Part shown: in pieces, positions 1 to 9,440 of the stretch
Layout of the letters: each line of letters starts with the position of its first letter
How positions within the stretch are numbered: position 1 is the first letter of the stretch
Assembly (NCBI RefSeq): GCF_020181615.1
Contig: NZ_CP084029.1
Coordinates: 3,516,800-3,580,799 of the forward strand
DNA from: [Mycobacterium] crassicus
GTDB lineage: Bacteria > Actinomycetota > Actinomycetes > Mycobacteriales > Mycobacteriaceae
Direction of reading: 5' to 3'
DNA length: 64,000 bases
Notes under the pieces: generated by a model
What the model saw: the letters and a program-made list of their open reading frames with translations, nothing else
Database searches by the model: none
Told to the model about the DNA's origin: nothing
Program-made: the position numbers and the translations under genes

Positions 1-177
1 ACCCGACGCATTCAACGCCTCCAAAGCCTCTTCCGGGAACCGGGCCCGCTCATCAACATCCTTGGCGTACGGAGCGATCTCCTTCTCCGCCAACGCCCGA
101 ATCGCTACCCGCAACTCATCGTGCTCCTCGGGCAACTTGAACAGATCAAACGAGGGATTCCCGGCCCACCCAGCCAT
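1..177 (-). CDS. fadE25: Acyl-CoA dehydrogenase FadE25, 5' part only
   Basis: Only the first 59 codons lie in the window; the gene runs off the left edge. The readable N-terminus begins MAGWAGNPSFDLFKLPEEH and continues into the helical N-terminal domain typical of FAD-dependent acyl-CoA dehydrogenases (EEHDELRVAIRALAEKEIAPYA). The ATG at 175-177 is preceded by an AGGAGG ribosome site at about 182-187. It lies 14 bp downstream of the purE stop, so purK-purE-fadE25 probably form one transcript, as in M. tuberculosis where Rv3274c follows purE. The family oxidises acyl-CoA thioesters in the cytoplasm. The specific substrate cannot be told from this fragment; the name rests on the N-terminus and synteny. 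Confidence 0.85.
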   Translation of the reverse strand, partial: MAGWAGNPSFDLFKLPEEHDELRVAIRALAEKEIAPYAKDVDERARFPEEALEALNASG

Positions 178-191
178 CACAGCCTCCTAAG

Positions 192-707
192 CTACTCGCC
201 GGTAACTTTACCTTGAAGCATCGCGTCTTTCGCAAGCACGGCTTGGGCCAGCTGATCCTGGAATGCCACCATGCGAGCCCGCAGCGCCGCGTCGGCGGAG
301 CCCAGAATACGCGCAGCTAGCAAACCTGCGTTGCGTGCGCCACCGATGGAAACCGTCGCCACCGGAACACCGGCCGGCATCTGCACGATCGACAGCAAAG
401 AGTCCAGGCCGTCCAGGCGGGCCAGCGGTACCGGAACCCCGATCACCGGCAGCGGTGTGGCCGAAGCCACCATCCCGGGCAGGTGCGCGGCGCCGCCCGC
501 CCCGGCGATGATCACCTCGATGCCGCGGCCGGCGGCGTCGCGGGCGTAGTCGAACATCCGTTGCGGGGTGCGGTGCGCCGAGACGACCCCGACCTCGAAC
601 GGGATCTCGAACTCGGCCAGCGCGAGGGCCGCCTCTTCCATCACCGACCAGTCGCTGTCGCTGCCCATGATCACGCCGACCCGGGGACCGGGCTTGTGCT
701 CACTCAT
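192..707 (-). CDS. purE: N5-carboxyaminoimidazole ribonucleotide mutase PurE
   Basis: Class I PurE of 171 residues, converting N5-CAIR to CAIR in de novo purine synthesis. The N-terminus carries the phosphate-binding [10 protein letters not shown] motif. The [10 protein letters not shown] motif and the [12 protein letters not shown] and [11 protein letters not shown] blocks around the active site are intact. The ATG at 705-707 was chosen because the mature domain starts there and because it overlaps the purK stop by 8 bp; an in-frame extension upstream reads through purK sequence and looks spurious. Cytoplasmic enzyme, co-transcribed with purK, whose product it consumes. Confidence 0.95.
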   Translation of the reverse strand: MSEHKPGPRVGVIMGSDSDWSVMEEAALALAEFEIPFEVGVVSAHRTPQRMFDYARDAAGRGIEVIIAGAGGAAHLPGMVASATPLPVIGVPVPLARLDGLDSLLSIVQMPAGVPVATVSIGGARNAGLLAARILGSADAALRARMVAFQDQLAQAVLAKDAMLQGKVTGE

Positions 708-1947
708 GCGGATTCCATCCATCGCTCCATTCCCCGTGCGACAACCAGTGTGCCGCGCTTTCGGCCCGTTCACGCAGCTTCGCCGATGCCGTCGAGGCGT
801 CTCCGAGCAGATTGATGTGCCCGATCTTGCGTCCGGGCCGTTCATCCTTGCCGTACAGGTGCACCCGGGCGTCGGGATAGCGGGCGAACAGGTGGTGCAG
901 TCGCTCGTCCATCGTCATCGCCGGTGGCTCGGGCGCGCCGAGCACGTTGGCCATCACGGTGACCGGAACCACCGGGGAGGTGTCCCCCAGCGGGTAGTCC
1001 AGCACCGCGCGCAGATGCTGCTCGAACTGGCTGGTGGCTGCGCCGTCCATGGTCCAGTGCCCGGAGTTGTGCGGTCGCATCGCCAGCTCGTTGACCAGCA
1101 ACTCACCGTCCATCGTCTCGAACAACTCGACGGCCAGCACCCCGACCACACCCAACTCGTCGGCCAGTCGCAACGCCAAATGCTGTGCCACAGCTGCTGA
1201 TTCGTCGGACAGATCCGGAGCCGGCGCGATCACGGTCACGCAGATCCCGTCTTCCTGCACCGTCTCGACCACCGGCCACGCCGCGCCCTGGCCGAAGGGC
1301 GACCGGGCGACCAGCGCGGACAGTTCCCGGCGCATCGAGACCCGCTCCTCGGCCAGCACCGCCACCCCGGCGGCCAGGTAGTCGGCGACGGCAGCGCGGG
1401 CCTGGGCCGCATCGTCGACGATCGACACCCCGCGGCCGTCGTAGCCACCCCGGGCCGCCTTGATCACCATCGGGCCACCGGTCAGCGCGGCGAAGTCGTC
1501 CACCGCCGCCACGTCCTCGGGGCCCTCGATCGCAATGAACCGCGGTATCGGAGCCCCCAACGCGGCCAGCTTGCGGCGCATCACCAGCTTGTCCTGGGCA
1601 TGGAGCAGCGCAGCCGGCGGCGGCGCCACGTTGACGCCCTCGGCGATCAACTTCTCCAGCAGCTCGCCCGACACGTGCTCGTGGTCGAAAGTGAGCACGG
1701 TGGCGCCGGCCGCGACCCGGCGCAGAGCGTCGAGGTCGGTGTGCGATCCGATCACCACGTCCGGGCTGACCTGTGCCGCCGGTTCGTCGGCGTCGGCGGC
1801 CAGCACCCGCAGCCGCTGGCCGAGCGCGATCGCGGCCTGGTGGGTCATCCGGGCCAGTTGGCCGCCGCCGACCATAGCGACCTGGGGGTACCTTCCGGGC
1901 GGCGGCATTGCCGGAGCGGGGGGTGTGGACGGCACAGGCACGGGCAA
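700..1947 (-). CDS. purK: N5-carboxyaminoimidazole ribonucleotide synthase PurK
   Basis: ATP-grasp enzyme that makes N5-CAIR from AIR, ATP and bicarbonate. An N-terminal dinucleotide-like motif ([12 protein letters not shown]) is followed by the ATP-grasp region with [12 protein letters not shown] and the catalytic-loop segment [13 protein letters not shown]. The 415-residue reading starts at TTG 1947. In-frame GTG codons at 1941 and 1935 and an ATG at 1908 are alternatives, and conservation only begins around [11 protein letters not shown], so the exact start is uncertain. The 3' end overlaps purE. It is divergent from the GtrA gene, which starts 80 bp away. Confidence 0.93.
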   Translation of the reverse strand: MPVPVPSTPPAPAMPPPGRYPQVAMVGGGQLARMTHQAAIALGQRLRVLAADADEPAAQVSPDVVIGSHTDLDALRRVAAGATVLTFDHEHVSGELLEKLIAEGVNVAPPPAALLHAQDKLVMRRKLAALGAPIPRFIAIEGPEDVAAVDDFAALTGGPMVIKAARGGYDGRGVSIVDDAAQARAAVADYLAAGVAVLAEERVSMRRELSALVARSPFGQGAAWPVVETVQEDGICVTVIAPAPDLSDESAAVAQHLALRLADELGVVGVLAVELFETMDGELLVNELAMRPHNSGHWTMDGAATSQFEQHLRAVLDYPLGDTSPVVPVTVMANVLGAPEPPAMTMDERLHHLFARYPDARVHLYGKDERPGRKIGHINLLGDASTASAKLRERAESAAHWLSHGEWSDGWNPHE

Positions 1948-2026
1948 TATCGTGACATGTCAGCCGGCGAACGTCGTTATCCAGTCATTAGGCGCGAAAC
2001 GCGCTGAGTCCGTACACTGGCAACTT

Positions 2027-2695
2027 GTGTCTTTTACCGACGTCACGATCGCCCGCCTACCGCGGGTGATTCGGCCGCTGGCCGAACGGCACCACGAGTT
2101 GATCAAGTTCGCCATTGTCGGCGCGACGACATTCGTCATCGACTCGGCACTGTTCTACACGCTCAAGCTGACCATCCTGTCGCCGAAGCCGGTCACAGCC
2201 AAGGTCATTTCCGGGATCGTCGCGGTGATCGCGTCCTACATCCTCAACCGTGAGTGGAGTTTCAAGGACCGGGGCGGCCGGGAGCGTCACCACGAGGCGC
2301 TGTTGTTCTTCGGGGTCAGCGGCGTAGGTGTGTTGCTGTCGATGGCGCCACTGTGGTTCTCCAGCTACGTGATGCAGCTGCGGGCGCCGATGGTGTCGCT
2401 GACCGTCGAGAACATCGCCGACTTCATCTCCGCCTACATCATCGGCAACCTGCTGCAGATGGCGTTCCGGTTCTGGGCGTTTCGCCGTTGGGTGTTCCCC
2501 GACGAGTTCGCCCGCAGCGCCGACACGGCGCTGGGTGCGTCTATCGAGAGCGGGGCGCTCGCCGAGGCGTTGGAAGACGTCCTGGAGGACAACGCAGAAG
2601 CCCTTGAGGGCGGCCCGGATACCGGTGTGGTGACCCTGTTCCGCCGGCCGTCCCACTCTCAGCCGGCAACAGACGGGTTGTCGAAGACTTCGTGA
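2027..2695 (+). CDS. GtrA-family membrane protein (Rv3277-like)
   Basis: 222-residue protein with four hydrophobic segments in the first two thirds (FAIVGATTFVIDSALFY, VISGIVAVIASYILN, LFFGVSGVGVLLSM, FISAYIIGNLLQMAF) and the GtrA signature of an aromatic/basic stretch after the last segment (RFWAFRRWVFP). GtrA proteins are thought to move polyprenyl-linked sugars across the membrane. The acidic C-terminus (residues 165-205) is species-variable. GTG 2027 is preceded by TACACT at 2013-2018 with an 8-nt gap, which fits a leaderless transcript. Its last 37 bp overlap the convergent PH-domain gene. Matches M. tuberculosis Rv3277 in position and type. Confidence 0.85.
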   Translation: MSFTDVTIARLPRVIRPLAERHHELIKFAIVGATTFVIDSALFYTLKLTILSPKPVTAKVISGIVAVIASYILNREWSFKDRGGRERHHEALLFFGVSGVGVLLSMAPLWFSSYVMQLRAPMVSLTVENIADFISAYIIGNLLQMAFRFWAFRRWVFPDEFARSADTALGASIESGALAEALEDVLEDNAEALEGGPDTGVVTLFRRPSHSQPATDGLSKTS

Positions 2696-3168
2696 TAGAG
2701 CAGCGCGTGGACCTGTTCCACGCGCGGTACGTCATAGAACTCCAGCGGCTCCTGTGACGCCGACTCGATGATCAGCGTCCCGGTGCGCAGCATCCGGTCG
2801 ATGAAGCCGTGGACGAACTCCACACTGTTGATGCGCGTCAGGGCGATGTCGATGCCGCTGCGGGTGAGCAACCCGTGCCGGAACATCACCCGCCGGTCGG
2901 TGATGACGAAATGCGTAGTCAGCCAGGTCAGGAACGGCCAGAGCGCCAGCCAGCCGACGATCACCAGCCAGATCGCCCAGATCACGCCGAAGACGACGTT
3001 CTTGGCGTTCGGATCCCAGGCCGTGGAGTTGACGAACCCGGAGACGAAGCCTGCGAAGGCGGTCGCCAGCAGCAGGGCCATGATCGGCCCGATCAGGCGT
3101 TTGACGTGCGGGTGCCGGTGCAGCACCACCTGTTCGTCGTCTGCCAGCACACTTTCGGGGTAACCCAC
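2659..3168 (-). CDS. Bacterial PH-domain membrane protein (Rv3278c-like)
   Basis: 169 residues. Two adjacent membrane segments (about residues 27-45 and 58-85) are followed by a YdbS/YdbT-type bacterial PH domain with the recognisable HFVITDRRVMFRHGLLTRSGIDI segment and an R-INSVEF strand. GTG start, 8 bp downstream of the birA stop, so it is probably expressed with birA. No catalytic residues are seen, and its role in mycobacteria is unknown. It is syntenic with Rv3278c. Confidence 0.85.
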   Translation of the reverse strand: MGYPESVLADDEQVVLHRHPHVKRLIGPIMALLLATAFAGFVSGFVNSTAWDPNAKNVVFGVIWAIWLVIVGWLALWPFLTWLTTHFVITDRRVMFRHGLLTRSGIDIALTRINSVEFVHGFIDRMLRTGTLIIESASQEPLEFYDVPRVEQVHALLYHEVFDNPSVAG

Positions 3169-3176
3169 GGCCGGAC

Positions 3177-4004
3177 CTAGATGGTGGGCCGCAACCGGGT
3201 CACGTCACCGGCGGACACCGTGACCGACTGGCCCCCGGTGTCGATGACGAGCCGACCGGTCTCGTCGATGGACTCGGCCAGGCCCTCGACCCGCTGATCG
3301 CCGGGCATATCGGCACGCACCCGTTCACCCAGCGTGCAGCTGTGCCGCCGATAGTCCGCGACCAGTGCCTCATCGGCTCCGCCGGCGGAGCGCCAGGCCG
3401 CGATTCGTGCGGCGAGGTGACGAAGGACCTTGTCGGCGAGGGTGTTTCGGTCCAGCACCGAGGCGCCCAGCATGGCCAGTGAGACAGCCGCCGGGTCGGG
3501 CACCTCATCGGCAGTCATGGTCACGTTCAGGCCGAGTCCGACCACGATCACCGGGTTCGGAAGCTGCTTGGACGTCGCGACCTCGGCGAGGATCCCGGCG
3601 AGTTTGCCGTCGCCCACCATCACGTCATTGGGCCATTTCAAACCGACCTGCAAGCCGGCAACCTCGGCGAGCGCATCGGCCACCGCGACCCCGGTGGCCA
3701 GGGTCAGCCAACCCCATCCCGACGTCGGCACCGCGCCGGCGGCGGCCCCCACCGACAGGGCGAGCTGACTGCGCGGCGGGGCCGTCCAGTGCCTGCCGTG
3801 CCGGCCGCGGCCGGCCGTCTGGTGATCGGCCAGCAGCACCGCGCCGTCGATGTCGGCGCCCGCCGCGGCGCGAGCCAACAGGTCGGCGTTGGTGGAGCCG
3901 GTTTCGGCGACGACGTCCAGTGCTCGCCAGGGCCCGCCGGGTCCGGCCAGTCCGTCGCGTAGCACGGTTGCGTCCAAGGGCGGCCGGGGCGGCGGAGATT
4001 CCAT
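3177..4004 (-). CDS. birA: Biotin--[acetyl-CoA-carboxylase] ligase BirA
   Basis: 275-residue biotin protein ligase without an N-terminal helix-turn-helix, so a ligase rather than a repressor. Motifs seen: ETGSTNADLL, the biotinyl-AMP loop GRGRHGRHW, KWPNDVMVGDGKLAGIL with the catalytic lysine, and VGLGLNV. It attaches biotin to AccA-type carrier domains, and accA3 lies 8 kb away. The ATG at 4004 has TAGGCT six bases upstream (4011-4016 on this strand), consistent with a leaderless mRNA. Confidence 0.95.
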   Translation of the reverse strand: MESPPPRPPLDATVLRDGLAGPGGPWRALDVVAETGSTNADLLARAAAGADIDGAVLLADHQTAGRGRHGRHWTAPPRSQLALSVGAAAGAVPTSGWGWLTLATGVAVADALAEVAGLQVGLKWPNDVMVGDGKLAGILAEVATSKQLPNPVIVVGLGLNVTMTADEVPDPAAVSLAMLGASVLDRNTLADKVLRHLAARIAAWRSAGGADEALVADYRRHSCTLGERVRADMPGDQRVEGLAESIDETGRLVIDTGGQSVTVSAGDVTRLRPTI

Positions 4005-4038
4005 TTCGCCAGCCTACGGGGGGTGGTGTCGCCGCACC

Positions 4039-4064
4039 GGTTGAAACGCCCGGCCGCGGGGTAT
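4039..4064 (+). promoter_or_regulatory. SigF-type promoter of the esterase gene
   Basis: GGTTG at 4039-4043, 15 bp, then GGGTAT at 4059-4064. This is the same arrangement, including the G in GGTTG, as the promoter upstream of rsbW-sigF in this window. The mycobacterial SigF consensus is about GGTTT-N15/16-GGGTAT. The predicted transcript start near 4072 would leave a short leader holding the strong ribosome site of the esterase. Confidence 0.6.
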
Positions 4065-4095
4065 GCGGATTGCACATGTTGAGGAGGTGATCGCC

Positions 4096-5055
4096 ATGAT
4101 CACCAGGGGGTTACGGAGGCGAGTTCACCGTCGTCGCAGCGCACAGTCGGTCGCGGTTTCGCTGACCAGCCGGTTCTTCGTGAAGAACCTGGTGCGGGCG
4201 TGGGCGGTCCGGCCTGACCTGGCCTGGCCGTTCGCTTCGGTCGACCGGTTCGCCGCTCTGGTGCCCTACGACGGTACCGTCGAGGTCCGGCGTATCCGGT
4301 TGGGTCGCTGTGTGGCCGAACGGATTCAGACCACGGGGGCCTCGACGCAACGGGCGATTCTCTATCTGCACGGCGGCGCGTTCTTCACCTGTGGACTCAA
4401 CACACACCGCTCGCTGGCAGCGCGGCTGTCTAGGGAGGCCAATGCCTGTGTACTCAACATCGACTATCGAATGTTGCCCTCGCACCGGATGTCCGACGCG
4501 ATCGATGACGCCCTGAGCGGGTTCCGTTGGCTGCTTCGTCGCGGGTACGAACCGGAACAGATTGTGGTTGCCGGGGATTCGGCTGGGGGCTACCTGGCCT
4601 TCATGACCGTCCTGGCAGCCCAACACTCGGAGAAGGTGAGACCTGCTGGAATAGCGGTCATCTCGCCGTTCACCGACGCCAATCCGGCAACGAAGCTGTG
4701 CCATCGCAATGCGAGCCGATGCGCGATGTTCCCGGGCGGGGCGCTGTCGGTGTTCACCCGTTACCTACTGCGCGCCCGGGCCGCGTCGCCCGTGGATGCC
4801 GACCTGTCGTCGCTGCCGCCGGTGACCATTCACGTGAGCTCCGACGAACTGCTGCTACCCGACGCCGAGATCATGGCCCAGCGTTTGGATGCCGCCGGCG
4901 TCCGGTGCGATCTGCACCTGTGGGACGGCCAGATTCACGACTTTCCCCTGGCGGCCGACGTGCTCCCCGAAGGCCGGCGGGCCATCCGCTACATCGGCGA
5001 GTTCGTCAAGGAGGTCACCGAGGATCTCAGCGGTCCTGACCTAACCGCCGCATAG
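4096..5055 (+). CDS. HSL-family (type IV) alpha/beta hydrolase, Lip-type esterase
   Basis: 319 residues with the hormone-sensitive-lipase oxyanion motif HGGAFF at 92-97 and nucleophile motif GDSAGG with Ser162. A plausible acid in SSDELLLPDAE and a histidine in IHDFPLA complete the triad. Such enzymes hydrolyse short or medium acyl esters. No signal peptide is visible; the very basic N-terminus (RRRVHRRR) may associate with membranes. The ATG at 4096 was chosen over an earlier in-frame ATG because GAGGAGGTGA sits just upstream (4081-4090). A SigF-like promoter precedes it, which suggests stress control. The gene is absent from this place in M. tuberculosis. The 3' end overlaps the convergent polymerase-domain gene by 29 bp. 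Confidence 0.88.
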   Translation: MITRGLRRRVHRRRSAQSVAVSLTSRFFVKNLVRAWAVRPDLAWPFASVDRFAALVPYDGTVEVRRIRLGRCVAERIQTTGASTQRAILYLHGGAFFTCGLNTHRSLAARLSREANACVLNIDYRMLPSHRMSDAIDDALSGFRWLLRRGYEPEQIVVAGDSAGGYLAFMTVLAAQHSEKVRPAGIAVISPFTDANPATKLCHRNASRCAMFPGGALSVFTRYLLRARAASPVDADLSSLPPVTIHVSSDELLLPDAEIMAQRLDAAGVRCDLHLWDGQIHDFPLAADVLPEGRRAIRYIGEFVKEVTEDLSGPDLTAA

Positions 5056-5929
5056 CCCGTGCCAGAGAGTGCGCATGCCGGCCCATACCGGACCACGGGT
5101 CGTCGCGTTCAGCCATCCGCTTGCATACGTCACGCAGCGTGAACAGATCCGAGCGCATACCGCGCTCGTCGAGCTCATCCCACGCCAGTGGGGTGGCGAC
5201 CGGAGCTCCTGGACGGGCCCGTACCGAGTACGGCGCTACGGCCTTCTGCCCGTAGGCATTTCGCATGATGTCGACGTATACCCGGCCGCCGCGGCCACTC
5301 TTTCGGATCTCGCTCGTCCGGTGCGCCGGATCGTCGTCGACGACGGCTCGTGCGACGGCGCGGGCGAACTCGCGAGCGGTGTCGAAGTCGGCGTTTCCAC
5401 GCACCGGCGCGACGACGTGCAGGCCGCGTGAGCCCGTCGTCTGCACATACGGTGTCAGCTCCGACTCCCGGAGCACGTCGGCGACCGCTTTAGCGGTGTC
5501 GCGCAGGACCGCGAAGTCATCGCCCGCCGGATCCAGGTCGAACACCAACCGAATCGGGGTGTTCAGGTGCCGATTGCGCGACAACCACGAGTGCAGGGTT
5601 ACGCAGTCCTGATTGGCGGCCCACACCAGGGCTTCGCGCCGCCGTACCACCGGATGCACGACGGTGCCGGTACCGGACTTGCGGGCAACCTCGGCACGGT
5701 CCATCCAGTCAGGCAGCGACATGGCGAAGTTCTGCTGAATGAACCCCTCTTCCTCGATGCTGCCGGGGAACCGCGTCAGAGTGAGTGGACGACCATCCAG
5801 GTGCGGCACCATCACGGGCGCGATCTCGCGGTAGTAGTCGACGAGGTCACCCTTGGTGAGCGCGGCGTGGGTGGCCGACGCCGGGAACAGCACCCGATCC
5901 GGGTGGGTGATCGCAACGTCGGGCTTCAT
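5027..5929 (-). CDS. Stand-alone LigD-type polymerase/primase domain protein
   Basis: 300-residue archaeo-eukaryotic primase fold, the polymerase domain of LigD without ligase or nuclease domains. Visible: the N-terminal ITHPDRVLFP block, the metal-binding pair in VFDLDPAGDDF, and the TTGSRGLHVVAPV motif that binds the incoming nucleotide. Mycobacteria carry such separate PolDom proteins (PrimC/PolD type) that fill gaps and extend primers with NTPs, with links to repair and end joining. ATG at 5929. A possible SigF promoter with a long 17-bp spacer lies at 5939-5966. The 3' end overlaps the esterase gene. Confidence 0.87.
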   Translation of the reverse strand: MKPDVAITHPDRVLFPASATHAALTKGDLVDYYREIAPVMVPHLDGRPLTLTRFPGSIEEEGFIQQNFAMSLPDWMDRAEVARKSGTGTVVHPVVRRREALVWAANQDCVTLHSWLSRNRHLNTPIRLVFDLDPAGDDFAVLRDTAKAVADVLRESELTPYVQTTGSRGLHVVAPVRGNADFDTAREFARAVARAVVDDDPAHRTSEIRKSGRGGRVYVDIMRNAYGQKAVAPYSVRARPGAPVATPLAWDELDERGMRSDLFTLRDVCKRMAERDDPWSGMGRHAHSLARAMRRLGQDR

Positions 5930-5938
5930 CAGGGCTGC

Positions 5939-5966
5939 GTACCCGCGGACCCCGGGCCGATAAACC
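5939..5966 (-). promoter_or_regulatory. Possible SigF-type promoter of the PolDom gene
   Basis: On the minus strand GGTTT (5966-5962), then 17 bp from GTTT to GGGTAC (5944-5939). The spacer is at the long limit. The -10 ends only about 10 bp from the ATG at 5929, giving a near-leaderless message. Confidence 0.35.
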
Positions 5967-6038
5967 GAACCACGCGTGTCACGTTACTTTCTTGCGTCAC
6001 AGTGGTTTTAGCGCAAAATTCCTGTCGGCACCCGTCGT

Positions 6039-6060
6039 TACTATTAGCACATGTGTTCGA
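6039..6060 (+). promoter_or_regulatory. Leaderless -10 and degenerate SOS box at the 13E12 start
   Basis: TACTAT at 6039-6044 lies six bases before the ATG at 6051. Over the start, TAGCAC-ATGT-GTTCGA (6045-6060) matches the mycobacterial LexA box TCGAAC-N4-GTTCGA at 10 of 12 half-site positions: the right half is perfect, the left has two mismatches. 13E12-family genes are known to carry SOS boxes, so LexA control at the start codon is plausible. Confidence 0.45.
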
Positions 6061-7478
6061 ACAACCGGGAGCGGGTCGTCGAAGTCTTCGACGCGCTGGC
6101 CGCTGACCTGGACCGGGCACTGGAACTGGACTTCGATGCGTTGACGCCCCGCGAGTGCGTGGCACTGCTGGGACGCTGCGAGGTACTGCGCCGCCGCCTA
6201 CCCGCCGTCGAGCACCCGATGGTCAACCAGGTCGCCGCCGCCGACCCCACCGAGATCGGCGGCAAAGCCCGCTGGGTACTGGCCGACGAGTTACGGATCA
6301 CCCGCGGCGAAGCCGGCCGGCGTATGACCGAGGCCGCACAGTTGGGGCCCCGCCAAGCAATGACCGGCGAACCTCTCGAACCGCTGCTGCCCGCCGTGGC
6401 CGCAGCCCAGAAGAACGGCCAACTCGGCGCCGCCCACCTCGCGGTCATCCGTTCCTTCTTCGACTACCTACCCGACACCATCGACGCCGGCACCCTGACC
6501 CAAGCCGAGCACCACCTCACCGAACTGGCCGGCCACTACCGTCCCGATCAACTCGCCACACTGGCCCAACGCCTCGCCGACCACCTGCACCCCGACGGCA
6601 ACCACGCCGACAACGACCGCGCCCAACGCCGCGGCCTGGTGTTGGGTCCCCAAGACCGCAACGGCATGACCCCGATCAAGGGCCATCTCGATCCCCAAGC
6701 ACGGGCCACCCTCGACGCCGTCCTGGCCCGCTGGGCCGCCCCCGGCATGTGCAACCCCACCGACCTCACCCCCTGCACCGGTGGCACACCATCACAAGAG
6801 CAGATCGACACCGACAAGCGCAGCGCCGCACAACGCAACCACGACGCCCTGACCGCCATGGCCCGCGCCCTACTGGCCTCCGGAGACCTCGGCCACCACA
6901 ACGGCCTACCCGCCACCATCATCGTCTCCACCACCCTGAGCGACCTGGAGACCGGCACCGGCACAGCCCACACCGGCGGCGGCACCCGGCTACCGATGCG
7001 CGACGTGCTGCGCATTGCCGGCGACGCCCACCACTACCTACGCATCTACGACGGCGCCAAAGAATTGGCCCTGTTCCACACCAAACGCCTCGCTTCGCCC
7101 GGACAGCGCGTCGTGCTCTACGCCAAAGAACGCGGCTGCAGCCACCCCGGCTGCCCCATCCCCGGCTACCTCTGCGAAGTCCACCACGACGACGACTACG
7201 CCCGCACCGGCCGCACCGACATCGACGGCCTGAGCCTGCGCTGCGGGCCCCACCATCAACTCATCACCACCAACGGCTGGCACACCCGCAAACGCCACGA
7301 CGGCACCACCGAAACCCTGCCCCCGGCCCACCTCGACCACGGCCAACCCCGCACCAACGGCTACCACCACCGGAGAAAAACTGCTCCAGGACAGCAAAGA
7401 CGACGACGTGCCGTAACCGATCCGGTCAGGCGTTCCAACGGCCCACACTTTAAGATGATTTCTTATGACCAGTGTTAG
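6051..7478 (+). CDS. 13E12-family DUF222 / HNH endonuclease-domain protein
   Basis: 475 residues. The N-terminal two thirds is the DUF222 region ([24 protein letters not shown] and onward). The C-terminus has an HNH-like zinc motif: [18 protein letters not shown] around residue 360, then CGPHHQLIT. This is the repeated 13E12 family of mycobacteria, whose function is unsettled and often linked to repeats and prophage-like loci. Base use is distinctive: the coding strand is very C-rich (runs of ACC, CAC, AAC codons), unlike its neighbours, which suggests acquisition. The last 14 bp overlap accD5, whose own promoter would lie inside this gene. Not at this position in M. tuberculosis. Confidence 0.88.
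   Translation: MCSNNRERVVEVFDALAADLDRALELDFDALTPRECVALLGRCEVLRRRLPAVEHPMVNQVAAADPTEIGGKARWVLADELRITRGEAGRRMTEAAQLGPRQAMTGEPLEPLLPAVAAAQKNGQLGAAHLAVIRSFFDYLPDTIDAGTLTQAEHHLTELAGHYRPDQLATLAQRLADHLHPDGNHADNDRAQRRGLVLGPQDRNGMTPIKGHLDPQARATLDAVLARWAAPGMCNPTDLTPCTGGTPSQEQIDTDKRSAAQRNHDALTAMARALLASGDLGHHNGLPATIIVSTTLSDLETGTGTAHTGGGTRLPMRDVLRIAGDAHHYLRIYDGAKELALFHTKRLASPGQRVVLYAKERGCSHPGCPIPGYLCEVHHDDDYARTGRTDIDGLSLRCGPHHQLITTNGWHTRKRHDGTTETLPPAHLDHGQPRTNGYHHRRKTAPGQQRRRRAVTDPVRRSNGPHFKMISYDQC
7451..7464 (+). promoter_or_regulatory. -10 element for a leaderless accD5 mRNA
   Basis: TAAGAT at 7451-7456 is followed by 8 bases and the accD5 ATG. No ribosome site lies between. It sits inside the 3' end of the 13E12 gene. 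Confidence 0.4.
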
Positions 7479-9117
7479 TGAGCACGCCGGCGAGTCCGCA
7501 GTCGAGGCCCGAGCCGACCATGTCATCGACCTCCACACCACCGCAGGCAAGCTCGCCGACCTGAAGCGTCGCACTGCGGAGACGCTGCACCCGGTCGGTG
7601 AGGCCGCGGTTGAGAAGGTGCACGCCAAGGGCAAGCTGACCGCCCGCGAACGGGTCTATGCGCTGTTGGACGAGGGCTCGTTCGTCGAACTCGACGCGCT
7701 GGCCAAGCACCGCAGCACCAACTTCGGCATGGGTGACAAGCGCCCGCTCGGCGACGGTGTGGTCACCGGCTACGGCACCATCGACGGCCGTGAGGTCTGC
7801 ATCTTCAGCCAGGACGCCACCGTGTTCGGCGGCAGCCTCGGCGAGGTCTACGGCGAGAAGATCGTGAAGGTCCAGGAGCTGGCCATGAAGACCGGCCGGC
7901 CCCTGATCGGCATCAACGACGGCGCCGGTGCCCGCATCCAGGAGGGTGTGGTCTCGCTGGGCCTGTACAGCAAGATCTTCCGCAACAACATCCTCGCCTC
8001 GGGAGTGATCCCGCAGATCTCGCTGATCATGGGCGCGGCGGCCGGCGGCCACGTCTACTCCCCCGCCCTGACCGACTTCATCGTGATGGTCGACCAGACC
8101 AGCCAGATGTTCATCACCGGCCCCGACGTGATCAAGACCGTCACCGGCGAGGACGTCACCCAGGAAGAGCTGGGCGGCGCCCACACCCACATGGGCAAGT
8201 CCGGCACCGCGCACTACGTCGCCTCCGGCGAGCAGGACGCCTTCGAGTACGTGCGCGACCTGCTGAGCTACCTGCCGCCGAACAACTACGCCGACCCGCC
8301 GCAATTCCCGGTGCCGGTTCCCGAGGGCGCGATCGAGGACAACCTCACCGCCGAGGACATCGAGCTCGACACGCTGATCCCGGACTCGCCGAACCAGCCG
8401 TACGACATGCACCAGGTGATCACCCGGATCCTCGACGACGACGAGTTCCTCGAGGTTCAGTCCGGTTACGCCCAGAACATCGTCGTCGGGTTCGGCCGTA
8501 TCGAGGGGCGCACGGTCGGCATCGTGGCCAACCAGCCCACCCAGTTCGCCGGCTGCCTGGACATCAACGCCTCCGAGAAGGCCGCCCGGTTCATCCGGAC
8601 CTGCGACTGCTTCAACATCCCGATCGTGCTGCTGGTCGACGTGCCCGGGTTCCTGCCCGGCACCGAGCAGGAATACAACGGCATCATCCGGCGCGGCGCC
8701 AAGCTGCTCTACGCCTACGGTGAGGCCACCGTCGCCAAGATCACCGTGATCACCCGCAAGGCCTACGGCGGTGCCTACTGCGTGATGGGCTCCAAGGAGA
8801 TGGGCGCCGACGTGAACGTGGCCTGGCCGACCGCCCAGATCGCGGTCATGGGCGCTTCGGGCGCGGTCGGGTTCGTCTATCGCTCTCAGCTCTCGGAGGC
8901 CGCCAAGAACGGCGAAGACGTCGACGCGCTGCGCCTGCAGCTGCAGCAGGAGTACGAGGACACCCTGGTGAACCCGTACGTCGCCGCCGAGCGGGGCTAC
9001 GTCGACGCGGTCATCCCGCCGTCGCACACCCGCGGCTACATCGCGGCGTCGCTGCGGCTGCTGGAACGCAAGATCGTCCAGCCGCTGCCCAAGAAGCACG
9101 GGAACATCCCCCTGTGA
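7465..9117 (+). CDS. accD5: Acyl-/propionyl-CoA carboxylase beta subunit AccD5
   Basis: 550-residue carboxyltransferase that moves CO2 from biotin on AccA3 to propionyl-CoA or acetyl-CoA, giving methylmalonyl-CoA for methyl-branched lipids. Two crotonase-like halves are visible, with oxyanion segments [17 protein letters not shown] ([14 protein letters not shown]) in the N-half and [11 protein letters not shown] in the C-half, plus the conserved ending NIPL. Length matches the family. The accE5 start overlaps its stop by 4 bp (GTGA). It is syntenic with Rv3280. Confidence 0.97.
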   Translation: MTSVSEHAGESAVEARADHVIDLHTTAGKLADLKRRTAETLHPVGEAAVEKVHAKGKLTARERVYALLDEGSFVELDALAKHRSTNFGMGDKRPLGDGVVTGYGTIDGREVCIFSQDATVFGGSLGEVYGEKIVKVQELAMKTGRPLIGINDGAGARIQEGVVSLGLYSKIFRNNILASGVIPQISLIMGAAAGGHVYSPALTDFIVMVDQTSQMFITGPDVIKTVTGEDVTQEELGGAHTHMGKSGTAHYVASGEQDAFEYVRDLLSYLPPNNYADPPQFPVPVPEGAIEDNLTAEDIELDTLIPDSPNQPYDMHQVITRILDDDEFLEVQSGYAQNIVVGFGRIEGRTVGIVANQPTQFAGCLDINASEKAARFIRTCDCFNIPIVLLVDVPGFLPGTEQEYNGIIRRGAKLLYAYGEATVAKITVITRKAYGGAYCVMGSKEMGADVNVAWPTAQIAVMGASGAVGFVYRSQLSEAAKNGEDVDALRLQLQQEYEDTLVNPYVAAERGYVDAVIPPSHTRGYIAASLRLLERKIVQPLPKKHGNIPL

Positions 9118-9440
9118 GCGGAGCGAGTGGAGTGAGCGCAGCGAGTGACACGAACGACGCGAGCAGCCACGGCACTGTGAGCGACGACGTGACCACCGAG
9201 ACCGCCGCTGCGGAGCACGAGCCCGCAGCCGCCGTACCGCACATCCAGGTGCTCAAGGGCAACCCCACCGACGTGGAGGTCGCGGCCCTGGTCGCGGTGC
9301 TGGGGGCTGCCGGCGGCGGTGTCGCCGAAATCGGTACCCCGGATCGCAACATGTGGGGCCACCCGGTCGACAAGCTGCGGTTCCCGCTGTTCAGCTGGCA
9401 GCGGATCACGCTGCTTGAGCGCACTCATATGCGTCGGTGA
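9114..9440 (+). CDS. accE5: Acyl-CoA carboxylase epsilon subunit AccE5
   Basis: 108-residue small subunit that stabilises the AccA3-AccD5 complex. The conserved C-terminal half reads [20 protein letters not shown] then [16 protein letters not shown] and ends HMRR. The N-terminal 40 residues are low-complexity and encoded by a run of GAGCG/AGCGAG-like words, as in M. tuberculosis where this end is also repetitive and variable. The GTG start overlaps the accD5 stop. The stop codon TGA (9438-9440) is the first element of the 57-bp tandem repeat that follows. Confidence 0.93.
   Translation: MSGASGVSAASDTNDASSHGTVSDDVTTETAAAEHEPAAAVPHIQVLKGNPTDVEVAALVAVLGAAGGGVAEIGTPDRNMWGHPVDKLRFPLFSWQRITLLERTHMRR

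Noticed and set aside
6045..6060. A perfect mycobacterial SOS box
   Set aside because: The left half has two mismatches, so it is listed only as degenerate.
7450..9099. 549-codon minus-strand open frame opposite accD5
   Set aside because: It is the mirror of a strongly conserved gene; high G+C keeps antisense frames open. No ribosome site or domain.
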